Part shown: positions 8,143 through 16,830 of the stretch, piece after piece
Numbering within the stretch: position 1 is the stretch's first letter
How the letters are laid out: every line of letters begins with the position of its first letter
Assembly (NCBI GenBank): GCA_022795905.1
Contig: JAAWHO010000002.1
Location: 1 to 45,095 of the forward strand
DNA from: Oscillospiraceae bacterium
Lineage (GTDB): Bacteria > Bacillota > Clostridia > Oscillospirales > Oscillospiraceae
Reading direction: 5' to 3'
DNA: 45,095 nt
The notes under the pieces: model-generated
Told to the model about the DNA's origin: nothing
The model's input: only the letters and a program-made list of their open reading frames with translations
Database searches by the model: none
Translations under genes and position numbers: made by a program

Positions 8143-8700
8143 TTACTCGCAGTACTCCACGTAGTCGAAGGCCCCGATGGCCCCGCAGGTGTCGCACACG
8201 TCGGGACGCTGCTCAAACACAGCGCCGCAGAACTGGCAGCGGTAGCCCTCCTTTTTCTGCTTGGGGGCGGGCTCCTGCTCCTCGGCGTGTACGGGGGCGC
8301 TGCCGGCCCTGTTCAGCTGCGCGAGCAGGGTCATGAAGCGATTTTCGTGGCTGCGCTCGATAGCGGCCACCTTTTCAAACATAACCGCCAGCTCCTCCAG
8401 CCCGTCCTCCCGGGCCTGGCGGGCGAACTCCGGGTACATATTGTGCCACTCGTCGTACTCGCCCCGGGCGGCCTGCGCAAGGCACTCCCGGGTGTCGGAG
8501 GGCTTGCCGAAGAGCTGCTCGAACCAGAATCTGGCGTGGATCATTTCGTTCCGGGCCATCTGCTCAAAGGCGGCGGCGATCTCCTCGTCGCCGCAGGCCC
8601 GGGCGGCCTGGGCGAAATAGGTATACTTGTTCCGGGCGATGGACTCCCCGGCCAGGGCCCTGCGCAGGTTCTCCGCTGTTTGTGTGTTTTCGATGGACAT
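8143..8700 (-). CDS. Rubrerythrin family protein
   Basis: Ferritin-like ExxH motifs (NEMIHARFWFEQLF, AIERSHENRF) and C-terminal rubredoxin-like CQFCG...CDTCGA. Confidence 0.92.
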   Translation of the reverse strand: MSIENTQTAENLRRALAGESIARNKYTYFAQAARACGDEEIAAAFEQMARNEMIHARFWFEQLFGKPSDTRECLAQAARGEYDEWHNMYPEFARQAREDGLEELAVMFEKVAAIERSHENRFMTLLAQLNRAGSAPVHAEEQEPAPKQKKEGYRCQFCGAVFEQRPDVCDTCGAIGAFDYVEYCE

Positions 8701-8772
8701 GGTACCGTCCTCCTCCCTGTAATGGGTAGAGCATAACACAGGGTGGGAAAAAAGTCAAATCAAGGAGGCCTC

Positions 8773-10485
8773 TCACAGCTCCCGCATCAGGTGGAAGCTC
8801 CGCATCAGCTGCACGGAGCCGTAGCCCCACTGGTTGTTGGGGTAACTCATGTCGTCCCGGCGGAGGCAGCCCCGGATGAGGTAGGCCCGGACCTGATATG
8901 TCCCCATGGACGGGTCGTTGCCCTCCCGAACGCCCCACTGGAGCAGGAGGGCGCAGATGCCCGCCAGCACCGCCGCCGCCGCGCTGGTGCCGCTCATGAG
9001 GCCGGGGCCGTAGGGGTAGATACCCCGGACTCCCACGCCGGGGGCCACCAGGTCCGGCAGCATCCGGCCGTCCCAGGCCGGGCCCCGGGAGGACTTGGCG
9101 TACAGGCTCTTCCCCGCGCTGTCGTAGGCCCCGCAGCAGATGAGCCCCACGGCGGAGGCGGGGCTGGTGATGGTACATTCCGGCGTGGCCGCCAGGAACT
9201 CCACCGTAGGCGAGACAAAGCCCGTCATGGGCAGCCACACCTGGTACTGTCCGTTGAGCACGATGTCCCCGTGGAGCTGGATGGTCCACACCCCCGGCGT
9301 GATCCCCAGAATCCGGATGACCGACAGCTGCCCCCCGCTGCCCTCCACCGGGAAGTGGTATTCAATCTGCACCCGGGCCGCCTCCAGCACCAGCTTTACG
9401 TCGGCTGCGGGGGACGCCCCGGGCCGGGCGGGCACCCGGCCCACCAGCTCCCCGGAGGGGGAGCGCACCGACAGGGAGATCCGGTCTGCCACGGTGTTCC
9501 AAACCGCCAGGTACACGTCCCCCGCGTTCTCACCCGCCTTCAGGTCGATCTGCGCCGGCTTCTCCCCGGGCTGAAGGACGCCGCTGGTGTGGTGCCGGGC
9601 CTCCGCCTCGTTGCCCGCCGCCGCGCACAGGCACACCCCCTTCTGGATGGACACGCCCCCCAGGTACTCCTCAAAGACACTGTACCCGTTGTGGCTCCCG
9701 GCGTTGGTGCCCAGGCCGATGCAGATGGCCACCGGGCGGCCCAGCTCCCGGGCCTTGCGGAGGATGTACTCCACCCCCAGCATGACCGCGCTGGACTCAT
9801 AGGCGTACTCCTGGTCCGCCGGGACGCAGTACTTCTCCCGGTAAAAGGGCCGGGCCTTTTTCAGCTTCACGGCGATGATCTCCGCATCCGGGGCCACGCC
9901 GGAGAAGTCCTCCGTCTGCTTCCCGGCGGCCACCGAGGCCAGAAAGGTGCCGTGGCCCGACTCGTCCCGCGCCGGCACCAGGGAGTAGGGGTCCTCCGAG
10001 GCCAGGGCCGCGTCGAGCTCCGCCTTGCTGTACTCCCGGCCCAGGAGGAAGCCGGGGGGTGGGTCCCCCTCGGCAGTCTGGTCATAGATGTACTGGATCC
10101 GGCTGCTGCCGTCGGCGTAGCGGAAGATATCCTGGGTGTAGTCGATGCCGGTATCCACAAAGCCCAGCAGCACGCCCCGGCCCTTCAGGCTCAGGTAGGG
10201 CTGGCTGTGGACCTGGGAGACCCCCGACGCCTCCAGGGCCGGCCGGTCCAGCAGCCCCAGGACCACGGAGGCCGAGCTGACGAAGGCCGCGCCCAGCGCC
10301 TCCTCCAGCCGGTGGAAATTTTCCGCCTTCACATACCCCAGGACATAGCGCCCCGAGAGCAGCTGCCCCACCACCACCTCGTCGGAACTGTGGGCATAGT
10401 CGAAAAAGGCGTCGGTGGCCCGGGTGACGAAGTCCACGGTGTCCGGCGCGTGGATGAATGTCAGCATCTCCGGCGACAGGCGCAT
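8773..10485 (-). CDS. S8 subtilisin-like protease, Csp (germination protease)-like
   Basis: Intact triad motifs GFVDTGID, SGHGTFLAS, MSGTSAAAAV; Csp-like spacing and inserted domain. Confidence 0.85.
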   Translation of the reverse strand: MRLSPEMLTFIHAPDTVDFVTRATDAFFDYAHSSDEVVVGQLLSGRYVLGYVKAENFHRLEEALGAAFVSSASVVLGLLDRPALEASGVSQVHSQPYLSLKGRGVLLGFVDTGIDYTQDIFRYADGSSRIQYIYDQTAEGDPPPGFLLGREYSKAELDAALASEDPYSLVPARDESGHGTFLASVAAGKQTEDFSGVAPDAEIIAVKLKKARPFYREKYCVPADQEYAYESSAVMLGVEYILRKARELGRPVAICIGLGTNAGSHNGYSVFEEYLGGVSIQKGVCLCAAAGNEAEARHHTSGVLQPGEKPAQIDLKAGENAGDVYLAVWNTVADRISLSVRSPSGELVGRVPARPGASPAADVKLVLEAARVQIEYHFPVEGSGGQLSVIRILGITPGVWTIQLHGDIVLNGQYQVWLPMTGFVSPTVEFLAATPECTITSPASAVGLICCGAYDSAGKSLYAKSSRGPAWDGRMLPDLVAPGVGVRGIYPYGPGLMSGTSAAAAVLAGICALLLQWGVREGNDPSMGTYQVRAYLIRGCLRRDDMSYPNNQWGYGSVQLMRSFHLMREL

Positions 10486-10486
10486 A

Positions 10487-12043
10487 TCAGAGCCCCCTTT
10501 CCAGCTGGTTGACCAGCTCGTTCATCGTTCCGCACAGGTTCAGCCGCCCGTAGCCCCACTGGGGGTTGGGATAGGCCATGAAGGGGCTGCGGACCGCGCC
10601 CTTGCACAGAAACGCCTTCACCCGCTGGTTGTAGAGCAGCAGGTCGTTTCCCTGGACGATGCCCCACTCCATCATCAGCGCCGCCGCCCCGGAGACGAAG
10701 GGGGCGGCCATGCTGGTGCCGGTGAACACGTCGTAGCCGCCCCCGGCCCTGGCGGAGCGGACGCCCTCCGCCGGGGCCGTGATGTCCAGCAGGGACCGGC
10801 CCGCACAGTCCTGGACGCCCCGCCCGGAGAAGGGGCTGATGGTCTCCGTGTCCGGCCGGAAGCCCCCCACGGAGATGGGGTAGAGGGCCGTGGCCGGGAG
10901 GGTGATGGTCAGGTCCGGCTCCGGCTGGAGAAAGGCGGTGCGGTCGGTGACCTCCTCCATGGTGGGCAGCCAGACGTTGAAGCGCCCGTCGGAGACCCGC
11001 CGCCCGTGGCAGCGCAGCCTCCACAGGCCGTCCAGCCCCCCGGCGGGGGCCTCCAGGAGCATCAGCACCTCCTGGGAGGTGCTGTAGTGGGTGGGGACGC
11101 CGTAGAGCACCGACACCCGGACGGCCCCGAAGCGGAGGGACCGGGCCCCCTCCGTCAGCGGCCCGGTGCTCTGCCCGCTGGGCAGGACCAGCTCAAAGGC
11201 CGCCTCGTCGGCGAAGCTCTTCCACAGGGACAGACAGACCTGCTCCCGCCGGGTGGAGACGGTGAACTCCGCGTCCACGGCGCCCCCCTCCGTCAGCCGC
11301 CCCTGGAAGTGGTGGGCGCCGCTGCCCTCGTTTCCGGCGGCGCAGACCACTACGCTCCTCCCCCGTTGGGCGGACTGGTCGATGTAGGACTCAAAGAGGG
11401 TATGTCCCCAGTGGGAGCCGCAGTTGGTGCCGTAGCTGAGGTTGACGACGCAGGGCATCCCCCGCTCCTCCGCCTGGTCCAGCAGGAACTTGACGGCCCG
11501 CATGACGTCCGTGGTCCGGGAGCTGGCCAGCTTCACCGCCGCGATGGACGCGCCGGGGGCCACGCCGCTCCTCCCTGCGGCGATGGCGGCCACGGCGGTG
11601 CCGTGGCCGGACTGGTCCGCAGAGGAGACCAGCCCGGCGGCGATCTCCGCCCCGGAGAACACCGCCCCCTGGCGGAAGCCCTCCGGCGGCGTCCCCTCCG
11701 CCGTCATGTCCCAGAGGGCGGCTACCCGGCTGCTCCCGTCCTCCCGCTGGAACTCCGGGTGGGTCAGGTCCAGCCCTGAGTCCACAAATCCGATGAGCAC
11801 CCCCTCCCCCGTCAGCCCCAGCCCGGTCTCCCGCTGGACCGGCGGGACGCAGGCCGCCTCCATGCTCCGGTCCACGAAGCAGCTCAGCCGTCTGGCCGGC
11901 TCAAAGCAGGTCACCTGGCGGTGCGCCAGCAGCCCCTCCGCGGACTGCTCCCCCAGCTCCATGATGGCAAACTGCGCGTCCAGCAGCTCGGTGGGGTAGT
12001 CCAGGGAGAGGATATCGCCTGTATACTTGATGATGTACTCCAT
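10487..12043 (-). CDS. S8 subtilisin-like protease, Csp (germination protease)-like
   Basis: ORF 10487..12097 trimmed to MEYIIKYTGD; intact triad motifs GFVDSGLD, SGHGTAVAA, TGTSMAAPFVSG. Confidence 0.87.
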   Translation of the reverse strand: MEYIIKYTGDILSLDYPTELLDAQFAIMELGEQSAEGLLAHRQVTCFEPARRLSCFVDRSMEAACVPPVQRETGLGLTGEGVLIGFVDSGLDLTHPEFQREDGSSRVAALWDMTAEGTPPEGFRQGAVFSGAEIAAGLVSSADQSGHGTAVAAIAAGRSGVAPGASIAAVKLASSRTTDVMRAVKFLLDQAEERGMPCVVNLSYGTNCGSHWGHTLFESYIDQSAQRGRSVVVCAAGNEGSGAHHFQGRLTEGGAVDAEFTVSTRREQVCLSLWKSFADEAAFELVLPSGQSTGPLTEGARSLRFGAVRVSVLYGVPTHYSTSQEVLMLLEAPAGGLDGLWRLRCHGRRVSDGRFNVWLPTMEEVTDRTAFLQPEPDLTITLPATALYPISVGGFRPDTETISPFSGRGVQDCAGRSLLDITAPAEGVRSARAGGGYDVFTGTSMAAPFVSGAAALMMEWGIVQGNDLLLYNQRVKAFLCKGAVRSPFMAYPNPQWGYGRLNLCGTMNELVNQLERGL

Positions 12044-12128
12044 ATCGGCCTCCCGTCCTCTTGCGGCTGGGCGGAGCCGGACCGGCCCCGCCCGCATAGG
12101 ATAGTATACGGAAAGGAGGACTGCCGTT

Positions 12129-13361
12129 ATGAATCCAAACTACCTGGACAGAGGCAATCTGCAAATCTTTGTGACAGAGGGGGAGTCCCCCGTCCCCGGC
12201 GCGCAGGTCCGCATCAGTGACCCCCAGACCGGCAAGGTCCTGGAGGAGGCCGTCACGGACGAATCCGGCCAGACGCCCTTTGTGGAGCTGCCCGCGCCGC
12301 CCATGGAGTGGTCGGTGGTGGAGGGGGAGGCCGCCCAGCGGCCCTACGCCGTCTACAACGTCACCGTCTCCGCCGGGGGCTGGCAGACGCTCCACATCGG
12401 CGGCGTGGAGCTGCTGCCGGCGGGCCGCGCCGTCCAGCGGGCGGAGCTTCTAAGAGCCGCCCCCGGCGGCTTCAACGTCCGCAATGTGCTCCTCCCGCCC
12501 CACGCCCTCTGGGGGGAGCCCTCCGCCCGGGAGCCGGAGGAGGAGGTCAAGCCCCTGCCGGAGCCAGAGGGGCTTGTGGTGCTGCCGGAGCCGGTGATTC
12601 CCGAGTTCATTGTGGTCCACGACGGGCGGCCCGAGGACGCCTCCGCCGCCGACTACTGGGTGCGGTTCAAGGACTACATCAAAAACGTGGCCTGCAGCGA
12701 GATCTACTCCACCTGGCGCACCGAGGCCATCCGGGCCAATGTCCTGGCCATTCTCTCCTTTACCCTCAACCGGGTCTACACCGAGTGGTACCGGGGGAAG
12801 GGCTACCCGTTCACCGTGACCAGCTCCACCGCCTTCGACCAGTCCTACTTCCACGGCCGAACGATCTTTGAGGAGATCGGCGCCGTGGTGGACGATCTCT
12901 TCACCACCTACATCACCCGGGAGGGGATCTCCCAGCCCCTCTTCACCCAGTACTGCGACGGGCGGCGGACCCAGTGCGGCGGGCTGAGCCAGTGGGGCTC
13001 CCAGGCGCTGGGGGAGCAGGGGTGGGACGCGGTGAGCATCCTGCGGAAATACTACGGCTCGGACATCTATCTCAAAAGCGCCGAGAAGGTGGAGGGCGTG
13101 CCCATGTCCTACGGCGGCAAGGTCCTCTCCCGGGGCAGCGAGGGGGAGGCGGTGCGCACCGTCCAGGAGCAGCTCAACCGCATCGCCCAGAACTACCCCG
13201 CCATCCCCAAAATCCCGGCGGACGGGGCCTACGGCCCGGCCACGGAGGAGGCCGTGACGGAGTTCCAGAGGATCTTCCACCTGCCCCAGACCGGGAGTGT
13301 GGACTTCGCTGGCTGGTACGAGATCTCCAACGTGTTCGTGGCGGTGTCCAAGATGGCCTGA
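12129..13361 (+). CDS. sleC: SleC-like spore cortex-lytic enzyme (N-terminal pro-region, SpoIID-like domain, C-terminal peptidoglycan-binding domain)
   Basis: RPYAVYNVTVSAGGW and NVLLPPHALWGEP pro-region, central SpoIID-like LSQWGSQALGEQGWDAVSILRKYYGSDI, C-terminal SRGSEGEAVRTVQEQLN...DGAYGPATEEAVTEFQ; divergent from two Csp-like genes. Confidence 0.75.
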   Translation: MNPNYLDRGNLQIFVTEGESPVPGAQVRISDPQTGKVLEEAVTDESGQTPFVELPAPPMEWSVVEGEAAQRPYAVYNVTVSAGGWQTLHIGGVELLPAGRAVQRAELLRAAPGGFNVRNVLLPPHALWGEPSAREPEEEVKPLPEPEGLVVLPEPVIPEFIVVHDGRPEDASAADYWVRFKDYIKNVACSEIYSTWRTEAIRANVLAILSFTLNRVYTEWYRGKGYPFTVTSSTAFDQSYFHGRTIFEEIGAVVDDLFTTYITREGISQPLFTQYCDGRRTQCGGLSQWGSQALGEQGWDAVSILRKYYGSDIYLKSAEKVEGVPMSYGGKVLSRGSEGEAVRTVQEQLNRIAQNYPAIPKIPADGAYGPATEEAVTEFQRIFHLPQTGSVDFAGWYEISNVFVAVSKMA

Positions 13362-13455
13362 GCCCTGTCGGCGGGAACCCGGGCTCTGTCTATTTTGCCA
13401 TAGGCGCAGGCGGCCGGCGGCGCGGTTTTTTGGTTGATATTTTTCAGTTGTGGCG

Positions 13456-13484
13456 TTGATACACGGACAGTTTTGGGCTATACT
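13456..13484 (+). promoter_or_regulatory. Promoter TTGATA-N17-TATACT upstream of the aminopeptidase
   Basis: Sequence match, correct spacing. Confidence 0.75.
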
Positions 13485-13530
13485 GTCCGCGGATGCCGCC
13501 AGCGAGGCGGCGGGAAAAGGAGGAAACCAC

Positions 13531-14880
13531 TTGAAACGATATCAGCAAGAGGCTGTTGAGGCGGAGATCCGGCCTGTTGACGGGCCCTACCTCAGGGTCC
13601 GTCAACAGGCCGGGGAGAACAGCCCGGCGGTCATCACGGTCTGCCGCGGGGAGGAGTGGACGCCCCTGGCCTGCAAGGAGGTCTACGGCAGGGCCGTAAA
13701 GGCGGCCATGGAGCAGGACTTCAAGAGCTGTCTGTTTGATCTGACCGCCGCCGGGGAGCTGGGACTGCCGGGCCTGTGCGCGGCGGTGGAGGGCGTCTAT
13801 GGCGGCGCGTACCGGAAGCATTTTACCCTCACGGACCAGTGGGAGCCGGACATGGTCTGCTATGCCGGGGGCGCCGGCTGGACGGACGAGGACCTGCGGG
13901 CCGCCGTGGAGCTGGCCCGCTCTGTGATGGAGGTCCGGAACCTGGTCAACCGTCCCGCCAACCTGCTGCCCTCCGACGGGCTGGCCAGGGCCCTGGCGGC
14001 GCTGGTGGAGGGCCTGCCCGTGGAGACCAGGCTGTACGGCGTCAGCGAGCTGGAGGAGAAGGGCCTGGGCGGTCTGCTGACCGTGGGGAACAGCAGCGGC
14101 CATCCCCCCATGCTGGCGGTGCTGCGCTACAACGGCGCGCCGGAGTCCCCGGAGCGGCTGGGTTTTGTCGGCAAGGGCGTGGCCGTGGACACCGGCGGGT
14201 ACAGTCTCAAGTCCCCCTCCGTCATGGCGGGCATCAAGGGGGACATGGCCGGCGGCGCTGCCGCGGCGGCGGCGGTGCGCGCCCTGGCCGCCTGCGGCGC
14301 GCGGGTGAACGTGACCGCCGTGGCGCCCTGCTGCGAGAACCGCATCTCGCCGGAGAGCGCCGTGCCGGGGGATCTGATCCGCTCCTTCTCCGGCAAAACC
14401 ATCGAGATTCTGAACACCGATGCCGAGGGCCGGCTGATCCTGGCCGACGGCCTGACCTGGGCCGTCCGGGAGGAGAAGTGTACGCGTTTAGTGGATATAG
14501 CCACCCTCACCGGCGCCATCGCGGCCATGCTGGGCCAGGTGGCCTCCGGCGTGATGGCCAATGACGACGGGTGGTACGGCTGCCTGGAGCAGGCGGCGGC
14601 GCTGTCAGGGGAGAAATTCTGGCGGATGCCGGGCTACCGGGAGTACGAGCAGCTCATCGAAAGCGACCTAGGGGACCTGCGCAATACCAGCAAGGAGGGC
14701 TGCGGCTCCGTGACGGCGGGGCTGTTCCTGCAGCACTTCACCGAGGGTCTGCCCTGGCTGCACCTGGACATCGCGGGCACCGCAGATGTCGCCAAGCCGG
14801 TCTGGCAGCACCAGGGCCGCGGCGCCACAGGCACGGCGGTCAGCACGCTTTTCTATCTGGCAAAGCAGATGGCGTCCTGA
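13531..14880 (+). CDS. M17 leucyl aminopeptidase family protein (TTG start)
   Basis: AAAGGAGGAAACCAC RBS before TTG; VGKGVAVDTGGYSLKS, NTDAEGRLILADGLTWA motifs. Confidence 0.9.
   Translation: MKRYQQEAVEAEIRPVDGPYLRVRQQAGENSPAVITVCRGEEWTPLACKEVYGRAVKAAMEQDFKSCLFDLTAAGELGLPGLCAAVEGVYGGAYRKHFTLTDQWEPDMVCYAGGAGWTDEDLRAAVELARSVMEVRNLVNRPANLLPSDGLARALAALVEGLPVETRLYGVSELEEKGLGGLLTVGNSSGHPPMLAVLRYNGAPESPERLGFVGKGVAVDTGGYSLKSPSVMAGIKGDMAGGAAAAAAVRALAACGARVNVTAVAPCCENRISPESAVPGDLIRSFSGKTIEILNTDAEGRLILADGLTWAVREEKCTRLVDIATLTGAIAAMLGQVASGVMANDDGWYGCLEQAAALSGEKFWRMPGYREYEQLIESDLGDLRNTSKEGCGSVTAGLFLQHFTEGLPWLHLDIAGTADVAKPVWQHQGRGATGTAVSTLFYLAKQMAS
13569..13613 (+). repeat. 20-bp inverted repeat (one G.U) with 5-nt loop inside the aminopeptidase coding region
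   Basis: CCGGCCTGTTGACGGGCCCT-ACCTC-AGGGTCCGTCAACAGGCCGG. Confidence 0.9.
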
Positions 14881-14889
14881 GCGATGAGA

Positions 14890-14919
14890 GGGAGGCGGCC
14901 TTTTTAGGCCGCCTCCCCT
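14890..14919 (+). terminator. Intrinsic terminator after the aminopeptidase
   Basis: GGGAGGCGGCCT-TTTT-AGGCCGCCTCCC, 12-bp stem. Confidence 0.8.
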
Positions 14920-14943
14920 TCGCCGTGAACGGAAGCTTTCCTG

Positions 14944-15034
14944 CTTCAATTCGCAAAGCAGCGTTTGCAGGGGCGGATATCATCCGCCCCTGCAAAGATT
15001 TCCTCTTTTCCAGGCATTCCTCTGCGAATTGAAG
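14944..15034. mobile_element. Small MITE-like element (91 bp) with terminal inverted repeats
   Basis: CTTCAATTCGCA (14944-14955) / TGCGAATTGAAG (15023-15034), central palindrome TTTGCAGGGGCGGAT-ATC-ATCCGCCCCTGCAAA (14964-14996); related half copy at 34143. Confidence 0.6.
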
Positions 15035-15144
15035 GTTTTCCCGGAAAACGGTGGAAATCCGCGGCAGAATATGCTATACTGTCCATTCAGATAGAAAACG
15101 ATGCGGCCCCGGCGGCGGCGCGGGGCGCGGGACGGGGGCTGACA

Positions 15145-16797
15145 ATGGAGCGAGTGAAAAAGAGCGGGCTGACGCTGGAGGAGGCCCTGAGTCGGATTGA
15201 GGCGCTGGAGGCGAAAAACAGGGCGCTGGAGGCCGCTCTGGCGTCGTCGGAGGAGGTCAACCAGGCGAAGAGCCGGTTCCTCTCCAATATGTCCCACGAC
15301 ATCCGCACCCCCATGAACGCCATTATGGGCATGACGGCCATCGCCCTCAGCCATATTGACGAAAAGCCCAGGGTCCGGGACTGCCTGGACAAGGTGCGCA
15401 CCGCCTCCGTCCACATGATGAGCCTGGTCAACAATGTGCTGGACATCTCCCGCATTGACAGCGGCCGGCTGGTCCTGGGGGATGAGGAGTTCTCCCTGGC
15501 GGACCTGGTCCACGACATCGCGGTCATTGTCCGGCCCCAGGCCCAGCAGAAAAGCCAGGAGCTGAAGCTGGAGATCGGTCCCGTCACGGCGGAGCGCCTG
15601 ACAGGGGACCCCCTGCGGCTGCGGCAGATTCTGGTGAACATCATCAACAACGCCGTAAAGTACACCCCGGCCGGCGGCGCCATCCGGGTCCGCTTCGCCC
15701 AGGACCCCCCGGCGGAGGGGTGCGCGCGCCTGCACTTTCTGTGCGAGGACAACGGCATCGGCATGAGCGAGGCCTTTCTGGAGCGGATCTTTCTGCCCTT
15801 TGAGCGGGCGGAGGACCAGGTCGCCCAGATCGAGGGCACCGGCCTGGGGATGTCCATTGTCAAGAGCCTGGTGGACCGGATGGGCGGGACGATCTCCGTG
15901 GAGAGCCGGGAGGGGGAGGGGAGCCGCTTCCGGGTGGAGCTGCCCGTCTCCGTCTCCCGGCAGGAGCGGCCGGCGCCGGTCCTCCCCGTCGGCCGGACCG
16001 CCCTGGTGGCGGAGAACCGGCCGGAGGCCGCGGGGCTGATGGCGGCCTACCTGGAGGAGGGCGGCCTTGTACCGGTGTGCCTGTCCTCGGGGATGGAGGC
16101 GGTGGCCTGGCTGACGGAGGCGCGGGTGGAGGGCCGGAGTCCCTGCGCCGTGCTGCTGGGCCAGGAGCTGTCGGATATGTCGCCTCTGGACCTGGCCTCC
16201 CACCTGCGGGAGGTCACGGGGCAGGCGCTGCCCATCCTGCTGGTGAGCGAGGAGGACTGGGCCCGGCTGGAGTACCGGGCGGGCCGGGCGGGAATCAGCG
16301 CCTTTGTCCCCTGTCCCCTGTTCCCCAGCCGGTTTCTGGGAGCCATTTCCGACCTGCTGGCCGGCGGCGGGGAGACCGGCGGCAGCCGGGATATCGACTG
16401 CAGCGGCCTCCGGGTGCTGCTGGCGGAGGACAACGAGCTCAATCTGGAGATCGCCGTGGAGCTGCTGGGCATGACAGGGGCCAGGGTGGAGACCGCCGGA
16501 AACGGGCAGGAGGCCCTGAACCGCTTCCGGGCCGCGCCGGAGGGCTGGTATGACCTCATCCTCATGGACATCCAGATGCCCGTCATGGACGGCTACGAGG
16601 CCGCCCGGCGCATCCGGGCCCTGGACCGGCCCGACGCCAGGAGCGTCTGCATCGCGGCCATGACGGCCAACGCCTTTGTGGAGGATGTGCGCCAGGCCCG
16701 GGAGGCGGGCATGGACGAGCATATCGCCAAGCCGGTGGACCTGGACCGGCTGCGGGAGCTTCTGTACAGCCGCCTGGAGGGGCGGACGGAGAAATAA
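15145..16797 (+). CDS. Hybrid histidine kinase (soluble, coiled coil + HisKA/HATPase + degenerate receiver + receiver)
   Basis: ORF 14965..16797 trimmed to MERVKKSGLT; SNMSHDIRTPMNA, HATPase motifs, final REC VLLAEDNELN...LILMDIQMPVMDG...KPVD. Confidence 0.92.
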   Translation: MERVKKSGLTLEEALSRIEALEAKNRALEAALASSEEVNQAKSRFLSNMSHDIRTPMNAIMGMTAIALSHIDEKPRVRDCLDKVRTASVHMMSLVNNVLDISRIDSGRLVLGDEEFSLADLVHDIAVIVRPQAQQKSQELKLEIGPVTAERLTGDPLRLRQILVNIINNAVKYTPAGGAIRVRFAQDPPAEGCARLHFLCEDNGIGMSEAFLERIFLPFERAEDQVAQIEGTGLGMSIVKSLVDRMGGTISVESREGEGSRFRVELPVSVSRQERPAPVLPVGRTALVAENRPEAAGLMAAYLEEGGLVPVCLSSGMEAVAWLTEARVEGRSPCAVLLGQELSDMSPLDLASHLREVTGQALPILLVSEEDWARLEYRAGRAGISAFVPCPLFPSRFLGAISDLLAGGGETGGSRDIDCSGLRVLLAEDNELNLEIAVELLGMTGARVETAGNGQEALNRFRAAPEGWYDLILMDIQMPVMDGYEAARRIRALDRPDARSVCIAAMTANAFVEDVRQAREAGMDEHIAKPVDLDRLRELLYSRLEGRTEK

Positions 16798-16830
16798 CCG
16801 CGCCGCGGGAGGAGAGAGGGAGGAGCGCGT

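Noticed and set aside
8743-11779. 589-aa and 454-aa plus-strand ORFs
   Set aside because: Antisense to the two subtilase genes, which have clear catalytic motifs.
12060-12128. Possible sporulation sigma-factor -10 (GCATAGGATAGTATAC) between the csp and sleC genes
   Set aside because: -10-like matches for sigma-E/G/K can be seen on both strands, but no -35 at the right spacing was convincing; left unannotated.
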